A stretch of 64,000 nt of DNA from Azospirillum doebereinerae (GTDB lineage Bacteria > Pseudomonadota > Alphaproteobacteria > Azospirillales > Azospirillaceae), in assembly GCF_003989665.1 (NCBI RefSeq), contig NZ_RZIJ01000001.1, forward strand, positions 620,001-684,000. Reading direction: 5' to 3'. The notes under the pieces are model-generated. The model was not told the DNA's origin. It saw only the letters and a program-made list of their open reading frames with translations, and searched no databases. This document shows, piece after piece, positions 39,281-46,231 of the stretch (positions are counted from its first letter, which is position 1; the number at the start of each line of letters is the position of its first letter). Both the position numbers and the translations under genes were made by a program.

Positions 39281-39330
39281 CCGGCGGGCCATCCCGGCGC
39301 GGCCCCCAGCGAGACCCCCAGCGAGCCCTC

Positions 39331-41163
39331 ATGTCCTTCCTGCTCGTCCAGGCCCTGAGCGGCCTCGCCACGGCGGCGACCCTGTTCCTGGTGTCGTCGG
39401 GGCTGACCATCGTCTTCGGCGTGACGCGGATCGTCAACTTCGCGCACGGGTCCTTCTACATGCTCGGCGCCTATCTCGGCTGGTCGCTGATCGAGCGGTT
39501 CGGGACGACCCCCGCCGGGTTCTGGGGAAGCGTCGCGGCGGCCGCGCTGGGGGCCGGCGCGCTGGGCGCGGCGATGGAGGCCGGGCTGCTGCGCCGGCTC
39601 TACCGCTCGCCGGAGCTGTTCCAACTGCTGGGCACCTTCGGCGTCGTGCTGGTCCTCCAGGACGTGACCTCCTGGATCTGGGGAGCGGAGGATCTGCTGG
39701 GCCGGCGGGCGCCGGGGCTGAAGGGCTCGGTGGACATCCTGGGACAGCCCTTCCCGCTCTACGACCTGATGCTGATCGGGCTGGGGCCGCTGGTGCTGGG
39801 GATGCTCTGGCTGCTGTTCAACCGCACGCGCTGGGGCACGCTGGTCCGCGCCGCCACCCAGGACCGGGGCATGACGGCGGCGCTGGGCGTCGATCCGGCG
39901 CGGCTGTTCACCGGGGTGCTGTTCCTGGGATCGGCGCTGGCCGGGCTGGGCGGCGCGCTCCAGGTCCCGCGCGAGGCGGTCAACCTGCACATGGACATGG
40001 CCATCGTGGTCGAGGCCTTCGTCGTCGTCGTGGTCGGCGGCATGGGCAGCCTGACCGGGGCGTTCCTCGCCTCGCTGCTGATCGGGCAGTTGCAGGCCTT
40101 CGGCATCCTGATCTTCCCACAGATCACGCTGGTGCTGGTCTTCCTGTTCATGGCGGTGGTGCTGGTGCTGCGCCCGCACGGCCTGATGGGACGGGCGGAG
40201 GAGATTCCGCCGACCACCGCGGCCTCGCTGGCGCCGCCGCTGAGCGCCGGGGCCGGCGTCGGGCTTTGGGCGGCGCTGCTGCTGGCCGGGTTGGCGCTGG
40301 CGCCGCTGGCGGCTGGCGACTACGCGCTGATCGTGCTGACCGAGATGATCATTCTCGCCCTGATGGCAGCGAGCCTGCATCTGCTGATCGGGCTGGGCGG
40401 GCTGGTCTCCTTCGGCCACGCGGCGTGGTTCGGGCTGGGCGCCTATGGCGCGGCGCTGCTGGTCAAGCATCTGGGCGCGCCGATGCCGCTGGCGCTGGCG
40501 GCGGCGCCGCTGGTCGCGGGGGTGGGCGCGCTGGTCGCCGGCTGGTTCTGCGTGCGGCGGTCGGGGCTGTATTTCGCCATGCTGACCCTGGCCTTCGCGC
40601 AGATCGTCTGGTCGGTGACCTTCCAATGGTACGGTTTCACCGGGGGCGACAACGGCATCGTCGGGGTTTGGCCGCCGCCCTGGGCCGCCGGGAAAGCGGT
40701 CTATTACTGGCTGACGCTGGCGCTCTGCGCCGGGGCGCTCGCCCTGCTGCGCCGCGCCGCCTTCGCGCCCTTCGGCTACGCCCTGCGGGCCGGGCGCGAT
40801 TCGGCCCTGCGCGCCGAGTCGGTGGGCATCGACGTGCGGCGCCACCAATGGTTCGCCTTCGCGCTGGCCGGTTCGGCGGCGGGGTTGGCCGGCGGCCTCT
40901 ACGCCTTTTCCAAGGGCAGCGTATTCCCCACCCTGATGGCGGTGCCGGCCTCGGTCGACGCGCTGGTGATGGTGCTGATGGGCGGCCTCCAGACCGTGTC
41001 CGGCCCGCTGGCCGGGGCGGCGGCGTTCCATCTGCTGGAGGCCGAGGTGATGCGGGTCACCGACTGGTGGCGGCTGGCGCTGGGCCTCGTCATCGTCGCG
41101 CTGGTGCTGCTGTTCCCCAAGGGCATCGTCGGGTTTCTCGCAGATCTGCGGAGGCGGGGATGA
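39331..41163 (+). CDS. Fused LivH-LivM-type ABC permease
   Basis: 610-aa inner-membrane protein joining two permeases normally made separately. Residues 1 to ~290 match LivH ('VNFAHGSFYMLGAYLGW' near 35-51, and the EAA-like 'ATQDRGMTAALGVD'). Residues ~325-610 match LivM ('LGGLVSFGHAAWFGLGAYG', 'RDSALRAESVGID'). The reading frame is continuous through the junction (about 40200-40320) with no stop or internal ribosome site, so this is a true fusion. About 16-18 membrane helices. It overlaps the next gene as ATGA. Confidence 0.9.
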   Translation: MSFLLVQALSGLATAATLFLVSSGLTIVFGVTRIVNFAHGSFYMLGAYLGWSLIERFGTTPAGFWGSVAAAALGAGALGAAMEAGLLRRLYRSPELFQLLGTFGVVLVLQDVTSWIWGAEDLLGRRAPGLKGSVDILGQPFPLYDLMLIGLGPLVLGMLWLLFNRTRWGTLVRAATQDRGMTAALGVDPARLFTGVLFLGSALAGLGGALQVPREAVNLHMDMAIVVEAFVVVVVGGMGSLTGAFLASLLIGQLQAFGILIFPQITLVLVFLFMAVVLVLRPHGLMGRAEEIPPTTAASLAPPLSAGAGVGLWAALLLAGLALAPLAAGDYALIVLTEMIILALMAASLHLLIGLGGLVSFGHAAWFGLGAYGAALLVKHLGAPMPLALAAAPLVAGVGALVAGWFCVRRSGLYFAMLTLAFAQIVWSVTFQWYGFTGGDNGIVGVWPPPWAAGKAVYYWLTLALCAGALALLRRAAFAPFGYALRAGRDSALRAESVGIDVRRHQWFAFALAGSAAGLAGGLYAFSKGSVFPTLMAVPASVDALVMVLMGGLQTVSGPLAGAAAFHLLEAEVMRVTDWWRLALGLVIVALVLLFPKGIVGFLADLRRRG

Positions 41164-41915
41164 GCCGCCCCGGGAGCCGCCTGGAAGTCCGCGACCTGCA
41201 CCGCGCCTTCGGCGGGGTGCAGGCGGTGCGCGGCGTGTCCTTCACGCTGGAGTCCGGCGACCTGCTGGCCCTGATCGGCCCCAACGGCGCCGGGAAGAGC
41301 ACCTGCTTCAACCTGCTGAACGGCCAGCTCCGCCCCGACCGGGGATCGGTCCGCCTCGACGGCGCCGAGCTGGTCGGGCTGCCGCCGCGCCGCGTCTGGG
41401 CGCTGGGTGTCGGCCGCACCTTCCAGATCACCGCGACCTTCGCCTCGATGACGGTGGCGGAGAACGTGCAGATGGTCTTCCTGTCGCGGGCGCGCCGCCT
41501 GTTCGGCCTGTGGCGTCCGGCGGCGGCGTGCTTCCGGGAGGAGGCGCTGGCCCTGCTCGACCGCGTCGGCATGGCCTCCCAGGCCGAGCGCCCCTGCGGC
41601 GTGCTGGCCTATGGCGACCTGAAGCGGGTGGAATTGGCGATGGCGCTGGCGAGCGACCCGAAGATCCTGCTGATGGACGAGCCGACCGCCGGCATGGCCC
41701 CCACCGAACGGCTGGAGCTGATGGCGCTGACCGCCGCGCTGGTCCGCGAGCGCGGCCTCGCCGTGCTGTTCACCGAGCATGACATGGACGTGGTGTTCGG
41801 CCACGCCACCCGCGTGCTGGTGCTCGACCGCGGCCGGACGATCGCCGAGGGCCCCCCCGAGGCGGTGCGCGCCGACGCCCGCGTGCAGTCCGTCTATCTC
41901 GGAGGCGACGCGTGA
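41160..41915 (+). CDS. ABC transporter ATP-binding protein, LivG type
   Basis: 251-aa ATPase. Walker A GPNGAGKST is at about 40-48, the Q-loop near 'GRTFQITATF', and the signature region is degenerate-looking 'LAYGDLKRVELAMAL' (LivG proteins carry LSYG(D/E) rather than LSGGQ). Walker B is LLMDEPTAGM, followed by a conserved His in 'FTEHDMDVVF'. Start overlaps the permease stop as ATGA; its end overlaps the next gene. Confidence 0.93.
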   Translation: MSRPGSRLEVRDLHRAFGGVQAVRGVSFTLESGDLLALIGPNGAGKSTCFNLLNGQLRPDRGSVRLDGAELVGLPPRRVWALGVGRTFQITATFASMTVAENVQMVFLSRARRLFGLWRPAAACFREEALALLDRVGMASQAERPCGVLAYGDLKRVELAMALASDPKILLMDEPTAGMAPTERLELMALTAALVRERGLAVLFTEHDMDVVFGHATRVLVLDRGRTIAEGPPEAVRADARVQSVYLGGDA

Positions 41916-42628
41916 CCGCAGCCCCCCTTCTCTCCGTCCAATCGCTGGAGGCGTGGTACGGCCGCGCCCACATCCTGACCGGCGTCGACCTGACCGTCGG
42001 CCGGGGCGAGGTCGTCGCGCTGATGGGCCGCAACGGCGCCGGCAAGACGACCACCTTGAAGGCGATCATGGGTCTGGTCGAATCCCGGCGCGGCCGGGTC
42101 GCGCTGGACAGCCGCGACGTCTCTTCCCTGCCCCCGCACAGGATGGCCCGGCTCGGCGTCGGCTACGTCCCGGAGGACCGGCGCATCTTCGCCGACCTGA
42201 CGGTCGAGGAGAATCTGGAGGTCGGCCGCCAGCCGCCCCGCCCCGGCGCGCCGGCCTGGACGCCGGAAAAGTTGTTCGCGCTGTTTCCCAATCTGGCGGA
42301 AATGCGCGGCCGGCGCGGCACCCGGATGAGCGGCGGCGAGCAGCAGATGCTGACGCTGGCGCGCACGCTGATGGGCAACCCGTCGCTGCTGTTGCTCGAC
42401 GAGCCGTCGGAGGGGCTGGCCCCGATCATCGTGCGCCAGATGGCCGACGCCGTGCGGCGCCTGAAGGCGGAAGGGCTGTCGGTGCTGGTGTCGGAGCAGA
42501 ACCTGTCCTTCGCCGCCGTCGTCGCCGACCGCGCGAGCGTCATCGAGAAGGGCCAAGTCCGCTGGACCGGCGCCATGGCCGATCTGATGGCCGACGAGGC
42601 GGCGCGGCGGGCTTATCTGGCTCTGTGA
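41912..42628 (+). CDS. ABC transporter ATP-binding protein, LivF type
   Basis: 238-aa ATPase with Walker A GRNGAGKTT (about 39-47), 'GVGYVPEDRRIFADLTVEEN', signature MSGGEQQ and Walker B LLLLDEPSEGLAP, all LivF-like. GTG start overlaps the LivG stop (GTGA). With the binding protein and the fused permease it completes one importer: two ATPases and one double permease. Confidence 0.93.
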   Translation: MTAAPLLSVQSLEAWYGRAHILTGVDLTVGRGEVVALMGRNGAGKTTTLKAIMGLVESRRGRVALDSRDVSSLPPHRMARLGVGYVPEDRRIFADLTVEENLEVGRQPPRPGAPAWTPEKLFALFPNLAEMRGRRGTRMSGGEQQMLTLARTLMGNPSLLLLDEPSEGLAPIIVRQMADAVRRLKAEGLSVLVSEQNLSFAAVVADRASVIEKGQVRWTGAMADLMADEAARRAYLAL

Positions 42629-42648
42629 AGGCGGAGCTTCGGACCGAC

Positions 42649-42885
42649 TCAGGCAAACATGTCGAGCAGGCGCTTGGTGTTTTCCTGAGAAGCTTCCAGG
42701 ACCTTGGCGTTGGCCGCGAAATCGATCTGCGCCGAGGTCACGTCGACGATCACCGCCGGGTCGAGGTTGCCCGCCGCCAGCTGCTCCGACGCGTCCGCCA
42801 CCCTCCCTTGCGCGTTCTGCAAGCCATCGAGCGCGGTCGCCTGCGGCGCGTAGAGCGAGGAGGAGGTTGCGGAACCGATGGCCAT
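42649..42885 (-). CDS. Small protein resembling a flagellar rod C-terminal segment
   Basis: 78-aa soluble protein with no signal peptide. The C-terminal half 'AVIVDVTSAQIDFAANAKVL' (about 44-63) followed by an amphipathic helix with Asn/Thr/Lys resembles the C-terminal helix of flagellar rod/hook proteins ('IVDMI.AQRAFEANAKVI'-type). The N-terminal Ser/Ala stretch resembles the start of such proteins. The body of a rod protein is missing and no flagellar genes are near. It may be a stand-alone structural paralog or an unrelated helical protein. Convergent with the LivF gene, ending 20 bp from it. Confidence 0.6.
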   Translation of the reverse strand: MAIGSATSSSLYAPQATALDGLQNAQGRVADASEQLAAGNLDPAVIVDVTSAQIDFAANAKVLEASQENTKRLLDMFA

Positions 42886-43007
42886 GGCGGCGTTTCCTAA
42901 GATCGGCCCCTAAGATCGGTGTTGGATCGGCTTTCGGGGCGGAAGCGTGGCCCAAGCCTACGCCGCCTTCGTGAATTCTTCCTGAAGACCGGATCGTCCG
43001 GGCGGGC

Positions 43008-43820
43008 TCAGCGATCCGCCAGCCAATCGGCGAGCCGGTTCAGGAAGACAACCGCCTCCGCCGGATCGCGCAGTCTCCAGGTCGCGGCGGTGGGTTCGGG
43101 GCGCTCCATCACGCGAATCCCGATCCCGCGCCCGACCAGCGCCTGGAAGGCGTCCTCGTCGGTCTCGTCGTCGCCGAGATAGAAGGGCAGCGTGCCGGCC
43201 TCGTCCAGGCCCAGCGCGTCGAGCAGAGCCAGGACCGCTTGCCCCTTGTCCCAGGGCATGTTGGGGCGCAGCTCCAGCAATTCCTTGCCGCCGGTGGCGC
43301 GCAGACGTGGCTGGCTGGCGGCCAGCGCCCGCACCATGTCGGTCACCGCCGGCTTGATCGCGGGGGAGGCCTGTCGGGTGTGGATGGCGATGGCGAAGCG
43401 CTTGCGCTCCACCAGAACGCCCCGCGCCGCGCCGCCCAGATCGGCCAACTGGGTGCGCAGGTCTCCGTCGGCCATCTCCAGATCGGACAGATACTCCAGC
43501 CCGATCTGGGTGCGCAGGCCGGGGCCGCGCATGTCGAACCCATGGCTGCCGGCGTAGATCAGGCCTTCCAGCCCGACCATCGCGGTGAGGTCGTCCAGGT
43601 CGCGCCCGCTGACGAAGGCGACCGTGCACAGCGCCGCCAGCCGACGCACCGCCGCGCGCGCGGACTCGTCCAGCACGGCCAGCTCGGGGCTTGCCGCAAT
43701 GGGCGCCAGGGTGCCGTCGTAATCGAGGAACAGGGCCGGTCGGCGATCGCCCATCGTCGCGGCGAGAGCATCGAAATCCGCCAGGGCGGAGGGGGGCGCG
43801 GAAGGCGTGGAAGCGTACAA
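43008..43820 (-). CDS. otsB: Trehalose-6-phosphate phosphatase
   Basis: HAD-superfamily phosphatase, 270 aa, giving trehalose from trehalose-6-phosphate (osmoprotection). Motif I FLDYDGTLAP has the catalytic Asp33 and Asp35. 'FVSGRD' is motif II, Lys in 'NMPWDKGQAV' motif III, and 'YLGDDETDEDAF' motif IV with the Mg-binding acids. The start is uncertain: no ATG lies close to the fold. A TTG at 43820 with GAGGA 7 bases upstream is preferred over an ATG at 43988, which would add 56 residues of non-family sequence. otsA is not in the window. Confidence 0.9.
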   Translation of the reverse strand: MYASTPSAPPSALADFDALAATMGDRRPALFLDYDGTLAPIAASPELAVLDESARAAVRRLAALCTVAFVSGRDLDDLTAMVGLEGLIYAGSHGFDMRGPGLRTQIGLEYLSDLEMADGDLRTQLADLGGAARGVLVERKRFAIAIHTRQASPAIKPAVTDMVRALAASQPRLRATGGKELLELRPNMPWDKGQAVLALLDALGLDEAGTLPFYLGDDETDEDAFQALVGRGIGIRVMERPEPTAATWRLRDPAEAVVFLNRLADWLADR

Positions 43821-43999
43821 AGGATCGTCCTCGTGCCGTTGCCGGAAAGGCGGGCCGTGCGGCGGGCAGAGAATGCCGCATCTGCGAAACGCCTGGAACG
43901 ACCGAAAGGTCCATCGGCCGGTCACGAAAGGAGCGGTCGCACCATCTTCCCCGGACATCCGCCATCCATGGCTGTGGCGGATCGGCAACAGAGATCCTC

Positions 44000-44153
44000 C
44001 AAAAACTTCGGCCCCGCGGAGGGGCCGTTGCTTTGGGGGTTGCGGGTCCCCGTCTTTTTGTTATTTTTGCAGTGCAGCAAGCGATTGCTGCTTCGCCCTT
44101 CTTGGGCGTTTCCTCCCTAAACTCAAGGCCGCTGTGTTCAGCGGCCTTTTTTC
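44000..44153 (+). ncRNA. Candidate small RNA with CU-rich anti-Shine-Dalgarno element (copy 1)
   Basis: The 741-bp gap 43821-44561 holds no protein gene up to here. It contains in order a GC hairpin near 44008-44030, a 7-bp hairpin GCAGCAA/TTGCTGC near 44074-44091, a short GCCC/GGGC hairpin, and the single-stranded GTTTCCTCCCTAAACTC (44108-44124). A textbook terminator closes it. The CCUCCC core is complementary to ribosome-binding sites, as in AbcR, CcsR and similar alphaproteobacterial sRNAs. The same 17-mer recurs at 54775-54791. The 5' end is a guess. Confidence 0.5.
44125..44153 (+). terminator. Intrinsic terminator closing the candidate sRNA
   Basis: A perfect 10-bp stem (44125-44134 with 44139-44148), TGTT loop and T-run. 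No protein gene on the plus strand lies upstream for more than 1.4 kb, so it must serve a non-coding transcript or be an antisense signal. Confidence 0.85.
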
Positions 44154-44403
44154 TGCCAGAAAGCCCAGGGGAAAGGCAACCCCTGACAAAAGTCATAGCG
44201 GCTTCCTGTCCGCCCCCCGAACGGTGCAGGTTGTCCGACCGCCTCCCAGCCTTTCAGGCCGGTCCTGGTCCCAAAGCGGAGCCAACGGGGGCTTGGTCGA
44301 ACGGCAAACCATTGTTACACTGACATTTTTTTGAAGCCCATCAACGGAACGACCGGATGCTGTGCGAAGCATGCGTCTGACGACCGTCCTCACACGCCCG
44401 AGA

Positions 44404-44446
44404 TTTTACGCGGATCGAACCGTAAAAAAATTTACGTGAACGGTTC
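44404..44446 (+). promoter_or_regulatory. Tandem palindromic TTTACG/CGTAAA sites
   Basis: TTTTACG (44404-44410) and CGTAAAA (44421-44427) form a perfect inverted repeat. CGTAAA and TTTACG (44431-44436) form a second one, and GAACCGT/ACGGTTC (44417-44423, 44440-44446) a third overlapping one. These AT-rich sites stand out in GC-rich DNA, about 120 bp upstream of the microprotein gene, and look like operator sites. Confidence 0.5.
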
Positions 44447-44561
44447 CATCCGGCCCGTACAGCTCGAAAAAAGGACCCGACGCGCACGGAACCCCCTGCC
44501 CCCGCTGCGCGAACTGTCGTATAGAAGCGGTCAAGCCTCCATCCTAATCAGGAGTTTTTCC

Positions 44562-44624
44562 ATGGACATCGCCATCATGGTTCTGGCCGCCCTGTTCTTC
44601 TTCTGGCAGACCATCACCGACTGA
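44562..44624 (+). CDS. 20-residue hydrophobic microprotein
   Basis: A short frame of ATG plus 19 sense codons and TGA. The peptide is nearly all hydrophobic from residue 3 to 15 (IAIMVLAALFFFW) with Asp2 and a polar QTITD tail, so it would span the membrane once. The ribosome site AGGAG lies 7 bases upstream and a very strong terminator begins 29 bp past the stop, so it looks like a monocistronic gene. The same frame is open up to 44331 (97 codons), but only this start has a ribosome site. No known family is recognised; small-membrane regulators or type I toxins have similar form. Confidence 0.6.
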   Translation: MDIAIMVLAALFFFWQTITD

Positions 44625-44652
44625 CACGCTTCCGGTCCCGACCGGGATCGTG

Positions 44653-44698
44653 AAACGCGAAAGGGCGGCCCCGAGCCTCGGGCCGCCCTTTCGCGTTT
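44653..44698. terminator. Very strong bidirectional terminator
   Basis: A 19-bp perfect stem starting AAACGCGAAAGGGCGG on the plus strand and ending in TTTT, with a small loop. It separates the microprotein gene from the convergent 94-aa gene and can serve both. Confidence 0.9.
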
Positions 44699-44729
44699 TG
44701 GGAAGACGCCGTCCTTCCGTCGAAGGCCG

Positions 44730-45014
44730 TCAGTCGATGGCGGCGCTCGGGCCAAGCCGGGCGTGCGCCGAGGCGATCAACTGCAAGGTTTCCATGATGG
44801 AGCCGATGGCCTCGTGGAGATCGGCTTTTCCGTTCGAACCGGGAAGCCGCGACAAGACAGCCTCCAACTCCTCCGCCGCGTCCTGAAGGCTGGCACAGGC
44901 CTGCTCCAAGTGGCGTCCGGTCTCCGGAGCGTTTGCAAAATGCAAACAAGCGTCGGCTTTGCCGGCTTTCGTCGCGTTCCGGTTTGCAAAATGCAAAGAC
45001 GCTTCGATCGCCAT
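44730..45014 (-). CDS. Unknown helical protein with duplicated LHFAN segment
   Basis: 94-aa soluble protein, mostly helical by composition. The start at 45014 (MAIEASLHFAN) has AGGGAG 8 bases upstream, better than an ATG ten codons earlier. The N-terminal 30 residues contain LHFAN twice. The DNA under each copy is a palindrome, TTTGCA-AAA-TGCAAA, at 44931-44947 and 44982-44998. The rest ('LEQACASLQDAAEELEAVLS', 'LHEAIGSIMETLQLIASAHA') suggests a helical hairpin or bundle. Function unknown. Confidence 0.65.
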   Translation of the reverse strand: MAIEASLHFANRNATKAGKADACLHFANAPETGRHLEQACASLQDAAEELEAVLSRLPGSNGKADLHEAIGSIMETLQLIASAHARLGPSAAID

Positions 45015-45114
45015 GCCGCGCACTCCCTGTTTCTTCCGCATCATGGGCTTGCCCCCGTTCGATCCGCCGACAGGAATGGCAAGACTTGTGCCAGGAAAAC
45101 GGAAGCCCGGAGGC

Positions 45115-46032
45115 TTACACCGGCCACAGCCACGCGGCCCCGCGCATGCCGCTTTCCCCCCCGTGGCGCGCCACCGCCAGCCGCGTGCGCGGTTCGGAGG
45201 CCAGCGTCCACCGGCCCCAGCGCTCCCGCACCGCCTCGCACAGCCCCGGCAGGGCGGACAGCCCCCCGCCGACGACGACGGCGTCGGGGTCGAGCAGGTT
45301 CAGCACCGGCGCCAACGCGCGGGCCAGCGCGTCGGCGTGCCGCGCCAACGTGGCCAGCGCCGCCGGATCGCCGGCCAGCGCGCGCGCCGCAAGGATAGGG
45401 GGAGCCACCCTCTCCCCCGTCCGCCACGCGTGCAGCCGCTCCAACCCGGCACCGCACAGCAGCGTTTCGGCGCAGCCGATCCGGCCGCAACCGCAGAAGA
45501 CGGGCGGGCCGTCCGCCTCGCTCCGCCACGGCAGCGGGCTGTGGCCCCATTCCCCGGCCATGGCGTTGGCGCCGGGCAAGATGCGGCCGTCGACCACGAT
45601 CCCGCCGCCGGCCCCCGTTCCCAGAATGATGCCGAACACCACCCCGGCACCGGCCGCCGCCCCGTCCACCGCCTCGGACAGGGCGAAGCAGTTGCCGTCG
45701 TTGGCGATCCGCACCGGCCGTCCGAGAACCCGCGCCGCGTCCCCGGCGAAGGGCCGCCCGTCGAGCCACGGCAGATTGACCGCCCGCACACGCCCCCCCG
45801 CCGGATCGACGATGCCCGGCAGGCTGACGCCGACGCCGCCCTCCCCGTCCGGATCGACCGCCGCCACCGCCGCCGCCAGCGCGGCGAGCGTCTCGTCGTA
45901 GCCGCGCGGCGTGGGCAGGCGGTGGCGTGCGCGCTCGGCGCCGCTGGCGTCGAGCGCAATGGCGGCGATCTTGGTGCCGCCGAGGTCTATTCCGACCCGC
46001 GTGGGTCCGACTCGCCTGAGTGCGCTTCGCAT
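45115..46032 (-). CDS. ROK-family sugar kinase (fructokinase-like)
   Basis: 305-aa cytosolic kinase of the ROK family. ATP-binding 'GIDLGGTK' is at 14-21 and the sugar-site 'NDGNCFALSEA' near 111-121. The zinc/ROK signature CGCGRIGCAE lies at about 178-187, with the second ATP motif 'VVVGGGLS' later. No HTH precedes the fold, so it is a kinase and not a repressor. Fructose, N-acetylglucosamine or another hexose could be the substrate. The start MRSALRR at 46032 is favoured over an ATG 22 codons upstream. Divergent from the ankyrin protein gene. Confidence 0.85.
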   Translation of the reverse strand: MRSALRRVGPTRVGIDLGGTKIAAIALDASGAERARHRLPTPRGYDETLAALAAAVAAVDPDGEGGVGVSLPGIVDPAGGRVRAVNLPWLDGRPFAGDAARVLGRPVRIANDGNCFALSEAVDGAAAGAGVVFGIILGTGAGGGIVVDGRILPGANAMAGEWGHSPLPWRSEADGPPVFCGCGRIGCAETLLCGAGLERLHAWRTGERVAPPILAARALAGDPAALATLARHADALARALAPVLNLLDPDAVVVGGGLSALPGLCEAVRERWGRWTLASEPRTRLAVARHGGESGMRGAAWLWPV

Positions 46033-46231
46033 GGGGTCTTGGCCGTCCGACTGCTTCCTTCGGGGCAACCCTATACCGCCACCCGTCCGGCCGACCATCC
46101 CCCGAACGCGCTACCCGGTGGAGGTGCTCCACCCCGGAAGAGAAGCCCCCACCGCCCTTTGCACCGTCCGATCCCAGAACCGGCGTCACTAGAGTCAAGG
46201 GTGCGTCCCCTCTCATTGATCGGCGTGTGCG

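Noticed and set aside
39331..41163. Two separate permease genes with a missed stop
   Set aside because: The frame is continuous and no ribosome site or start with family-like N-terminus appears at the junction.
43821..43988. ATG start for OtsB at 43988
   Set aside because: It adds 56 residues with no family match and no ribosome site; the TTG at 43820 has GAGGA at good spacing.
44331..44561. A 97-codon version of the microprotein frame
   Set aside because: The upstream part covers the palindromic, AT-rich promoter-like region, has poor codon bias and no ribosome site.
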